This document shows positions 57,024-64,000 of a stretch of DNA of 64,000 nucleotides, piece by piece. Position numbers and translations under genes: made by a program. Under the pieces are notes generated by a model that saw nothing but the letters and a program-made list of their open reading frames with translations, was not told the origin of the DNA and did not search any database. Each line of letters starts with the position of its first letter. The first letter of the stretch is position 1. The stretch covers positions 1 to 64,000 of the forward strand of contig CAXTWH010000005.1 of the NCBI GenBank assembly GCA_964247975.1, written 5' to 3'. This stretch comes from KBS-96 sp964247975 (GTDB lineage Bacteria; Acidobacteriota; Terriglobia; Bryobacterales; Bryobacteraceae).

Positions 57024-58241
57024 GTGCTTGCTTTAGCATTATCTTTACTGCTGGCCGCAGCCGATCCGGCCAGCCTGCAAACGCAAGGTTCACAAGCGCT
57101 TGACCGGGGCGACTTCGCACAAGCGGAACAGGTATTTTCGCAACTGGTCACGCTCGACAATAAAGACTACTCGGCTTATTTCAATTTAGCTTTAGCTCAA
57201 GCCGGATTAAAGCAAGACGAAAAAGCCATTGATAATTTCAAGCGCACGCTGGAACTCAGTCCAGGCTTGTACCAGGCGCAGCTTAATTTAGCGATGGTGT
57301 ACCTGCGCGACCAGCAAGGCGAACATGCTCTGCCCTTGTTTCAAGCAGTGGTGAAGAATAAACCCGAAGCCGTAAAGCCTCATCTGTATCTGGCGCAAAC
57401 TTACCAGCTTCTCGGCAGTTGGCCTCAAGCACAGGCGGAATACCAGGAAACAGTAAATCGTGATCCGAAGATAGCTCAGGCGGAACTGGGTTTGGGCGAG
57501 TCGCTTTTGCATCAAAATAAGTTGGACGAAGCGGAACCGCATTTTGAGCAAGCAGCAACGCTTGACGGCTCCTTAAAGTCGTACCTGCTGGAGTATGCGG
57601 TGGCGCAGCTCGATAATGGGCACGGCGAAAAAGCAAGCCTAATTCTTCAGCAGTTTCCCAGTAACCCGGGCGCGCGCGAAAAACTAGGGCAATATTACTT
57701 ATCGTCCAAACAGCCGGAAAAAGCCGTGCCGGAGTTTGAAGCGGCGGTTCAACTTGCGCCCACGCCTGCTAACCGGCTAGCACTTGCCACCGCTTACTTG
57801 CGCAGCAATCAGGAACAAAAAGCGGTGCCGTTATTAAAAGAAGCTTTGGCTTCCTCGCCGAACGATTGGGAACTGCAAATGACGGTCGGACGCATTTACC
57901 GGGATCAGAAAAACTACAACGAAGCCGCAAATTATTTTTCGGCAGCGACCAGACTGAAACCGGAAGCAGCCGACGGCTGGAGCGAACTGGCAGGAGTTCT
58001 TACGCTTAACGGCAACTACCCGCAAGCTATTAGCGCGCTCGACAAACTGCATCAGTTACATGCCGAAAAACCGGGACATTATTATCTACGAGCTATCATT
58101 CTGGACAAATTTCATCAATTAAAACCGGCGATCGGAAGTTACCAGCAGTTCCTGGAAACGGACAACGGCCAGAACCCGGATCAGGAATTTCAAGCGCGCG
58201 GACGATTAAAGCTGCTGGAACATCAGGTGAATGGCAAATGA
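57024..58241 (+). CDS. Secreted TPR-repeat protein
   Basis: 405 residues from the GTG at 57024, 7 nt after an AGGA; the longer frame from 57018 is less well placed. Signal-like N-terminus VLALALSLLLAAADPASLQ. At least nine TPR motifs, for example GDFAQAEQVFSQLVTLDNKD, EKAIDNFKRTLELSPGLYQA, GSWPQAQAEYQETVNRDPKI and YNEAANYFSAATRLKPEAAD. TPR arrays mediate protein binding. It heads a three-gene plus-strand unit whose members overlap by 4 nt (ATGA), indicating translational coupling. Periplasmic, partners unknown. Confidence 0.87.
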   Translation: MLALALSLLLAAADPASLQTQGSQALDRGDFAQAEQVFSQLVTLDNKDYSAYFNLALAQAGLKQDEKAIDNFKRTLELSPGLYQAQLNLAMVYLRDQQGEHALPLFQAVVKNKPEAVKPHLYLAQTYQLLGSWPQAQAEYQETVNRDPKIAQAELGLGESLLHQNKLDEAEPHFEQAATLDGSLKSYLLEYAVAQLDNGHGEKASLILQQFPSNPGAREKLGQYYLSSKQPEKAVPEFEAAVQLAPTPANRLALATAYLRSNQEQKAVPLLKEALASSPNDWELQMTVGRIYRDQKNYNEAANYFSAATRLKPEAADGWSELAGVLTLNGNYPQAISALDKLHQLHAEKPGHYYLRAIILDKFHQLKPAIGSYQQFLETDNGQNPDQEFQARGRLKLLEHQVNGK

Positions 58242-58651
58242 TTCGCGCTTTGTTATTTCTCGGCCTGCTGGCGCTGCCTGGCTTGGCCCGCGATGTTCTC
58301 GATGAAGTAAAGGCAGAACAAAATCCGGGCAAACGGTCGGAGCTTGCCGCACAATCCGCTGACGATTCATTAGATAAGGCCCGTAGTTATTACAAAAAGG
58401 GCGATATTATTCGCGGAGACGCCGAGTTAAACGAGATCGGCCTGCTGGCGGATGAGTGTTACCGTTCGGCGCAGGAAGCACACAAATCGAAGTACTGGAA
58501 GAAAACAGAAATGAAAATTGCTATGCTGACCCGGCGTGTTCGATCCTTAGCCGAAGAGCTTGGCTACGACCAGCGGGACAAAGCAAACCAAGTCGCCGAC
58601 CATCTCAGCGAAATTCGCGATAAGCTGCTTCAAGGAGTCATGAGCAAATGA
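58238..58651 (+). CDS. Small secreted helical protein coupled to TPR gene
   Basis: 137 residues. Signal peptide IRALLFLGLLALPGLARDV. The mature part is helical with two segments, KRSELAAQSADDSLDKARSY and EAHKSKYWKKTEMKIAMLTR, then RVRSLAEELGYDQRDKANQV. The gene begins at the ATGA that ends the TPR gene and itself ends in an ATGA shared with the next gene. The following protein has similar helical stretches, so they may be related in sequence or interact. No known family. Confidence 0.6.
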   Translation: MIRALLFLGLLALPGLARDVLDEVKAEQNPGKRSELAAQSADDSLDKARSYYKKGDIIRGDAELNEIGLLADECYRSAQEAHKSKYWKKTEMKIAMLTRRVRSLAEELGYDQRDKANQVADHLSEIRDKLLQGVMSK

Positions 58652-59292
58652 AAGGGCGTTGGATATTGTCGCTTGCGCTCTGCGCGGCCAGCAGCCGCCT
58701 CCCGGCGCAACAGCCACAACGGGATTTTTTAACTTCAGACGAGGTGGACCAAATACGTTTGGTGCAGGAGCCGAACGAGCGCATTCAATTGTATTTGAAA
58801 TTTGCCGAAAAACGCATCGGCATGGTGGAACAGCTTCTATCTAAAAACAAATCAGGGCGCAGCCTGCTGATCCACGACACGCTGGACGATTATTGCAAGA
58901 TTATTGAAGCCATTGACACCGTGGGCGACGACGCGCTGCGGCGCAAACTCCCCATTGATGTCGGTATGCAAGCGGCTGTTTCGGCGGAAAAAAACTTTTT
59001 GGCTAAGCTGAACAACATTGAACCCGCCGCGCCAAACGACCTGAGCCGCTACGATTTTGTTTTAAAAACAGCCATTGACACCACCAGCGACAGCCTGGAA
59101 ATCTCCCAGGAAGACGCCGTTAAACGTAAGGAAGAAGTTGCTTCGCACGACAGCAAAGAACAACAGGAACGCGAATCGATGATGAAGCCAAGCGAGGTCG
59201 CGGAAAAGAAAAAAGCGGAAGCGGCGGACACGGAAAAGAAAAAGAAACGGCCCACGCTGATGCGCCCCGGCGAAAAGAAACCGGATGAATAG
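58648..59292 (+). CDS. Secreted helical protein, third gene of TPR operon
   Basis: 214 residues. Signal peptide MKGRWILSLALCAASSRLPA. Mature part contains DFLTSDEVDQIRLVQEPNER, LKFAEKRIGMVEQLLSKNKS, HDTLDDYCKIIEAIDTVGDD, and a charged C-terminal coiled region (EQQERESMMKPSEVAEKKKA) rich in Lys/Glu. The charged C-terminal half looks unstructured or coiled-coil. It overlaps the preceding gene by 4 nt. Not assigned to a family; the fixed three-gene layout with the TPR protein suggests a shared periplasmic complex (inference). Confidence 0.6.
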   Translation: MKGRWILSLALCAASSRLPAQQPQRDFLTSDEVDQIRLVQEPNERIQLYLKFAEKRIGMVEQLLSKNKSGRSLLIHDTLDDYCKIIEAIDTVGDDALRRKLPIDVGMQAAVSAEKNFLAKLNNIEPAAPNDLSRYDFVLKTAIDTTSDSLEISQEDAVKRKEEVASHDSKEQQERESMMKPSEVAEKKKAEAADTEKKKKRPTLMRPGEKKPDE

Positions 59293-59430
59293 TAATGACG
59301 TTACTTCCACCCCGGGATTAGTCATGCGCTGCTGTTAACGACAAAAACTAGCAAAATTCGGGACTGAACGATCCAATTGGTTTGGATATGAGCAATGCGC
59401 TTTCTTTCGCTTAAGGCAAAATAAGAAAGA

Positions 59431-60075
59431 TTGCTTCCCTTCGATTGTTCTTTCGATGAATTGTTCCGCGCGGCTCTGACTGAATTGATTTCGCTGCGCC
59501 GCGATGTACGCCGCTTTCGTTCTGTTGCGCTGCCACCGGGTTTGCTCGATAAATTGTTGCAACTGGCTTGCCGCGCGCCATCGGTCGGGTTCAGCCAGCC
59601 TTGGCGCTGGGTAAGCGTTGATGCGCCGGAAAGGCGCGCAGCAATTTTGGAAAACTTCCACGCTTGCAACAAAAAGGCTTCAAGCGATTTCGTCAATGCC
59701 AGAGCAGGATTGTATGGGCGCTTGAAATTAGCCGGATTGGTTGAAGCACCGGTGCATCTCGCCGTTTTTGTTGACCCCGAAACAGAAACCGGGAGCGGCT
59801 TAGGGCGCAAGACAATGCCGGAGATGCTGCACTACTCTGCTGTTTGCGCCATTCACACACTTTGGCTGGCGGCGCGAGCGCATGGCATTGGATTAGGCTG
59901 GGTATCAATCCTTGATCCGCAGGAAGTGCGAAGCATTTTGGAAGTGCCGTCCACTTGGAAACTGATTGCGTACCTATGCTTGGGTTATCCACAAGAAGAA
60001 CAAGATCAGCCTGAACTGGAACAGGCAGGCTGGGCCGAACGCCACTGGGAGGAAGAAGTACGTTTGTACCGGTGA
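59431..60075 (+). CDS. bluB: BluB, 5,6-dimethylbenzimidazole synthase
   Basis: Flavin-destroying nitroreductase-fold enzyme that makes the lower ligand of vitamin B12 from FMNH2 with oxygen. Seen: LISLRRDVRRFRSVALPPGL, CRAPSVGFSQPWRWVSVDAP (the FMN-binding region), GSGLGRKTMPEMLHYSAVCA and ARAHGIGLGWVSILDPQEV. 214 residues fits BluB. The start is the TTG at 59431, preceded by AAGAAAGA, which is not strong. No other cobalamin genes and no riboswitch-like element are visible here, so the gene is isolated. Cytosolic. Confidence 0.9.
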   Translation: MLPFDCSFDELFRAALTELISLRRDVRRFRSVALPPGLLDKLLQLACRAPSVGFSQPWRWVSVDAPERRAAILENFHACNKKASSDFVNARAGLYGRLKLAGLVEAPVHLAVFVDPETETGSGLGRKTMPEMLHYSAVCAIHTLWLAARAHGIGLGWVSILDPQEVRSILEVPSTWKLIAYLCLGYPQEEQDQPELEQAGWAERHWEEEVRLYR

Positions 60076-60151
60076 TTGCGGTGTATCTGCTCTCTGAATC
60101 AGCCACTTAGCAGGCGCGTCGAAATTGTGATAACAATGAATGCTATAGCTT

Positions 60152-61534
60152 ATGTTCCTTTTTGGCCGGAAAATTTCGCTTCTGTTCATCCTGGCAGCAG
60201 TTCCTGTTCTCGCGGCGGATAAGCCTAAAAAGGAAACTCCGGTGACGTATTCGAAAGATGTTGCTCCTATCCTGTATAAGAACTGCGCCGGCTGCCATCG
60301 GCCTAACGACATTGCTCCCATGTCGCTCTTGACCTACAAGGATACGCGCCCCTGGGCAGTGGCCATTCGGCAAGCGGTGGTGCAGCGCATCATGCCGCCT
60401 TGGCATGCCGACCCGCATTTTGGAACCTTCGCCAACGATCCACGACTCAGCGATGCAGACATTGCCACGATTAGCATCTGGGTGAAGCAAGGTGCAAAAG
60501 AAGGAAATCCAACGGACCTTCCCACACCGCCCGCTTTCAACGATGACTGGAAGATAGGGAAGCCGGACAAAATTGTCGATATCGGCCAGGACTATAAGGT
60601 CGATAACAAACAAATTCCCGATGAATACATTTATTTCACGGTGGACCCGCATTTCACCAAAGACACTTGGGTGAAAAGCGTCGAACTGCGGCCGGGCAAT
60701 CGCCGGGTGGTGCATCATGCCCACGTCTGGATTGAAACTGCAGAAGCTTCCGCGCCAAAACCCAAAACCGACGCGAATGGAAAGCCGATACCGAACTATG
60801 TTTATAAAGATGAATACGGATTGGGCCGTTTAAAGCCGGATGCTCCAGTTGTCGAAAATGGATGCTTAACAGAAGACGGCGGTGATTTGCCGGGACGCAA
60901 ATTGAATGACGGCACCGGTCCGCTCGGCTCTTATCTGCCCGGCAAGGCTCCTGATGCCTACCCGGCCGGAACGGCTAAATTGATCCCAGCCGGAGCAAAA
61001 CTGAAGTTCCAGTTGCATTACAACAACACGCTTGGCACACCGCAAACAGATCGTACGCAAGTCGGTTTTGTTTTTGCGGATCGTCCACCAGAGCATCCTT
61101 TGCGGCGCGTGGATTCTTCTGCCTACCTGTTCCTGATTCCGCCTGGTGAAAGCAACCAGGAAGTATCAAATTGCACGACATTTCAAAAAGACGTGATGCT
61201 GATGAGCTATGTCGCCCATATGCATTTTCGCGGCAAGGATATGCGCTTTGAAATTGAACGTCCCAATGGGCAGCGGGAAACTTTGTTGTTTGTGCCGCAT
61301 TACAGCTTCGCCTGGCAGCAGATTTACCGTTTGAAAGAGCCGGTGCGCGTGGAAAAGGGTACGCGCTTGATTGTGACGGCGCATTTTGATAATTCCAGTA
61401 ATAACAAGTGGAACCCGGATCCGACTAAGACAATCCGCTGGGGCGAGCCAAGCACATCAGAAATGATGGATGGTTGGGTAGAGTATATTGATGCGACTCC
61501 AGAGAAGCCATCGCAGTTGACGGCGCAACGGTAA
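60152..61534 (+). CDS. Cytochrome c-domain fused to copper type II monooxygenase-like domain
   Basis: 460 residues. Signal peptide MFLFGRKISLLFILAAVPVLA, then a cytochrome c domain (about 25-115) with CAGCHRPNDIAPMSL as the haem motif, then a beta-sandwich domain resembling ascorbate-dependent copper type II monooxygenases (HHAHVWIE, SYVAHMHFRGKDMRFE, HFDNSSNNKWNPDP). The histidines in those segments are the likely copper ligands. The cytochrome could deliver electrons to the copper centre in the same chain. Substrate unknown. Periplasmic. Single gene. Confidence 0.8.
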   Translation: MFLFGRKISLLFILAAVPVLAADKPKKETPVTYSKDVAPILYKNCAGCHRPNDIAPMSLLTYKDTRPWAVAIRQAVVQRIMPPWHADPHFGTFANDPRLSDADIATISIWVKQGAKEGNPTDLPTPPAFNDDWKIGKPDKIVDIGQDYKVDNKQIPDEYIYFTVDPHFTKDTWVKSVELRPGNRRVVHHAHVWIETAEASAPKPKTDANGKPIPNYVYKDEYGLGRLKPDAPVVENGCLTEDGGDLPGRKLNDGTGPLGSYLPGKAPDAYPAGTAKLIPAGAKLKFQLHYNNTLGTPQTDRTQVGFVFADRPPEHPLRRVDSSAYLFLIPPGESNQEVSNCTTFQKDVMLMSYVAHMHFRGKDMRFEIERPNGQRETLLFVPHYSFAWQQIYRLKEPVRVEKGTRLIVTAHFDNSSNNKWNPDPTKTIRWGEPSTSEMMDGWVEYIDATPEKPSQLTAQR

Positions 61535-61772
61535 GAAATTTCAAAGATACCTATTCAACTGGATTCGGCAACGGCGGCTAATTGGATGTTTGAATAATTC
61601 TGTGAACCCGCTGGCGCGGCTATTGTCAGTAAATAGTTCTCGTTGTCTTTCGCGTCGCGCCGATTTGCTTACGTGGAAGCTCATCGCTCACGGTAGTGAT
61701 GTTGCCTTGAAATCGGGTCTTGTGGTGACCGCCCCGAATCTCCTGTAATTCTATTTTTTAGATAAAAATGGG

Positions 61773-62464
61773 CTATCCTGTGGACCTACTCGGCGGCCTG
61801 CCGTGGGTGGCTGAGTGGTTGGCGACGTGTACACAGGATGGAAGGGCAAAATTCTTTGTGTTAAATGGAGTTTCATCAATATGAATTTTTGTTTCGCTTG
61901 CCTGCGATGTACTATCAAGAATTGTTTTCAACGTTTGAACAACTGATCTAGTTGCCGCAGGAAAGCTAATTTTCTGGTCCATAATCGGGCTGATGCTTTG
62001 AGTCGATGCATCCTTGGCCTTTTTATTTATCGGCACAATACCAATGGAGTCGTTCGCTTGCACTACTTTGTAAGATCCAGGCAATCCAGCATTCATATAC
62101 TGGCTCACAAGTGTTTGAACAGCTAAGTAGTCATCTGTGGTTATAGCTGGGAGAGTTAGGGTAAACTCTCCACCACGAACACTAAGCAATGGTTTACCAG
62201 ATTTTGTTTTGCGCTGCGTATATCAACTCACTCGAATTCTCATACGGGATCTCTTCATAATCGATAGGGACACCGATTCGTTGCTGAAGTTGCAGAACAG
62301 CGTCCATCAAAGGACGCTGTGATTTGATTGTCACTAAGGGCTGTTTACTTGGAACCTCATTTTGTGCGGCAAAAGGTTTATTAAAAAGGCAGTTGAAATT
62401 ACAAGGCCGTAAAAACAAAGACGTACAAACAATATTTTTTGATTGAAAGTCTACGAGCCGTCAT
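61773..62464 (-). pseudogene. Frameshifted secreted protein gene (two shifts)
   Basis: The coding signal changes frame twice. The start is an ATG at 62464 with GAGGG upstream and signal-like MTARRLSIKKYCLYVFVFTA, closed by a stop at 62399-62401. From about 62400 the next frame reads NCLFNKPFAAQNEVP and LQLQQRIGVPIDYEEIPYEN, ending at the stop near 62194. The third part (61773 to about 62205) reads GKPLLSVRGGEFTLTLPAIT and VQTLVSQYMNAGLPGSYKVV, continuing the same protein. The second shift falls at an A-rich run (caaaacaaaatc). This resembles a secreted hypothetical family I associate with Acidobacteriota; the first shift also lies in an A/T run, so either decay or sequencing error is possible. 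Confidence 0.6.
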
Positions 62465-62476
62465 TTGGAGCACCCT

Positions 62477-64000
62477 CTATTCATGCCGCAACGCTTCCAT
62501 CGGCTGTACACGGGTTGCGGAGCGGGCTGGCAAGAAGCAGGCAATCAGCGCGGCGGCGGCCAGCACGATGGGAACAATCATGAACAACACGGCATCAGCA
62601 GAGCCTAATCCTTCCAACTGACCGGCGAAGGCGCGGCTGAGCCAAATGCTGACCAGAATGCCGATGGTTAATCCAATGACTAACACGCGACTGGTGGAGC
62701 CCAATACCAAGCGCAACACGTGAGCGGGCGTGGCTCCGAGGGCCATGCGGATGCCGAATTCGCGGGTGCGATGCGAGACAGCATAGGACACGACGCTGAA
62801 GATGCCTGTGGCGGCGAGCGTGGTTCCGATTACCGCAAAAATGCCGAACAAAAATGTGGCAAAGCGGGGATATGATGTGGCTTGACTCAGATACCAATCC
62901 AAGGCCCGCACTTCGGTTACGGCCTGATCGTTGTCTACGGATCGCACAACTTGACGCGCAGTGTTAGTGAGCAGTAGAGGATTGCCGCGAGTGCGCGCAA
63001 ACACGGTGAGGCCGGGCGGAGAAATGAGGGAATACGGCAGGTATAAAGCCGGTTCCGGCTCCTCATTTAAACCGGAGTTGCGGATATTGCTGGTAACTCC
63101 GATGATTTCAAACGCAGGATTGAAGCCGGGCGCTTTTTTGTATTCCGAGGGAATGGTTTGCGTGAAAATATCGAGCGAGATCTGCTGTCCAATGGGATTT
63201 TCGGCAGGTGCGAAGAACCGTTGGCGGAAGCTTTCTCCTATAACAGCGACTTGTCTGCCACGGGCGATGTCTTCGGGGGTCAGCAGACGACCTTGCCGCA
63301 GCGATGCGCCGAGCGATTGCAGGTAGCCGTCGCTCACCAGATTCCAGCGGGCTTCCACGCCGGACAGAGATGCTTTGGAAGGAATAACAATTTTGCTTCT
63401 GCCGCCGCTCCAAGGAGGAACGCCGGTGGCGGAGAAAGAAGCGGCCTGTACTTCCGGCAAGCGGCGCAGCGAATTGAGAATGTTGGTGTAGAAAGTCTGC
63501 CGCGCTGCCCATTCGGTGTAACGGCCTTCAGGAATGGGAACGGAAAACGTCAGCACATTTTGCGGGTTATAGCCGAGATACTTGCCCTGCATCGCCAGCA
63601 TTCCCTTGACGGCCAAGCCTGCGCCGGTTAACAGCACGAGCGATAGAACAATTTCCGACGCCATCAGCAGATTGTGAAGCTGCCTGGCGCGGACCGTGAC
63701 AGCAGAGCCCTTGGCCGAAGCGCGCAATGACTGCGCCGGACCTCTGCCGGAAAGCTGCAAGGCCGGAGCGAGGCCGAATAAAATGCCGGTAAAGACGGTA
63801 ATGAGGAGCGCAAACCAAAGCACCGGTAAATTCAGCGAGATGACCGCTTCATGAGGAATAGAAAATTCGGGCATTAACGCGACGACTGCTTTAACTCCCG
63901 CGTAAGCCAAGCCAATGCCTAACAGTCCGCCGGCGAGCGACAACATAATGCTTTCGGTAAGGAGTTGCTGCATGATCTGTCGGCGACCCGCGCCCAACGA
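62477..64000 (-). CDS. MacB/FtsX-type ABC permease, acidobacterial ADOP type (partial)
   Basis: C-terminal portion of a permease cut by the window edge; the frame continues past 64000. Seen: AGRRQIMQQLLTESIMLSLA and GIGLAYAGVKAVVALMPEFS, then transmembrane LWFALLITVFTGILFGLAPA, the MacB-like periplasmic region (VQAASFSATGVPPWSG, VAVIGESFRQRFFAPAENPI) and the FtsX-like C-terminal segment FGIFAVIGTTLAATGIFSVV, TREFGIRMALGATPAHVLRL and IVLAAAALIACFLPARSATR. The two-permease-domain build with the GAGRRQI start is what acidobacterial duplicated orphan permeases (ADOP) show. No ATPase gene is visible. Inner membrane; role in efflux or lipoprotein handling unknown. Confidence 0.85.
   Translation of the reverse strand, partial: SLGAGRRQIMQQLLTESIMLSLAGGLLGIGLAYAGVKAVVALMPEFSIPHEAVISLNLPVLWFALLITVFTGILFGLAPALQLSGRGPAQSLRASAKGSAVTVRARQLHNLLMASEIVLSLVLLTGAGLAVKGMLAMQGKYLGYNPQNVLTFSVPIPEGRYTEWAARQTFYTNILNSLRRLPEVQAASFSATGVPPWSGGRSKIVIPSKASLSGVEARWNLVSDGYLQSLGASLRQGRLLTPEDIARGRQVAVIGESFRQRFFAPAENPIGQQISLDIFTQTIPSEYKKAPGFNPAFEIIGVTSNIRNSGLNEEPEPALYLPYSLISPPGLTVFARTRGNPLLLTNTARQVVRSVDNDQAVTEVRALDWYLSQATSYPRFATFLFGIFAVIGTTLAATGIFSVVSYAVSHRTREFGIRMALGATPAHVLRLVLGSTSRVLVIGLTIGILVSIWLSRAFAGQLEGLGSADAVLFMIVPIVLAAAALIACFLPARSATRVQPMEALRHE

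Overview
The window reads as a stretch of an Acidobacteriota chromosome, most likely Bryobacterales/Solibacter-like. This rests on the partial permease at the right edge, which looks like an acidobacterial duplicated orphan permease (ADOP), on several secreted hypothetical families I associate with this phylum, on an RND/Gram-negative style envelope (AsmA, OmpA, outer-membrane barrel, SurA-like chaperone), and on many Tat-type signals. Genes are densely packed with short overlaps. I saw no rRNA, tRNA, CRISPR array, intact insertion sequence or phage module. The taxonomic call is inference; no marker-gene phylogeny could be run.

Layout. 0-8.7 kb: housekeeping block (larC, metG, tatD, polyprenyl diphosphate synthase; convergent tmk and family-4 uracil-DNA glycosylase), then a 3D-domain secreted protein, a DsrE-like protein and a periplasmic cyclophilin. 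8.7-14.8 kb: a bifunctional lipid acyltransferase followed by a SAM methyltransferase (candidate aminolipid pair), facing a three-gene nucleotide-sugar operon (4,6-dehydratase, hydrolysing 2-epimerase, aminotransferase) that resembles part of a legionaminic-acid route. 14.8-26.5 kb: Tat-exported TIM-barrel protein, BON protein, SurA-like foldase, thioredoxin (TlpA) overlapping an nDsbD-like protein, a GT9 glycosyltransferase, an ABC-2 exporter with a lipoprotein, and a large AsmA protein. 26.5-28.8 kb: an AraC regulator divergent from a ketopantoate-reductase-like gene, bracketed by two imperfect ~70-bp direct repeats, possibly an inserted module.

28.8-37.7 kb: penicillin-acylase-family hydrolase, bifunctional class A PBP, Uma2 protein, cytochrome P460-like protein, outer-membrane barrel, rhamnose mutarotase and aquaporin Z. 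37.9-41.4 kb: a compact stress-type cluster of three DUF2382 (YsnF/AvaK) proteins and an OmpA-domain membrane protein, preceded by a 24-bp palindrome and punctuated by two strong terminators. 41.4-51.3 kb: assorted metabolic and redox genes, a decayed multi-frameshift gene, and a TetR gene divergent from a quinone-oxidoreductase gene with a clear double operator and overlapping promoters.

51.7-64 kb: an FG-GAP/VCBS-type protein built of six exact 138-bp-period repeats, a secreted GH36 alpha-galactosidase with a sugar isomerase-like neighbour, a UPF0104 membrane protein, a three-gene translationally coupled TPR/secreted-protein operon, bluB, a cytochrome c/copper-monooxygenase-like fusion, a second frameshifted secreted gene and the ADOP permease (cut by the window edge).

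No single obviously new defence or mobile system is visible. The most system-like candidates are the DUF2382-OmpA cluster, the acyltransferase-methyltransferase pair, the repeat-flanked AraC/reductase module and the overlapping TlpA/nDsbD pair.
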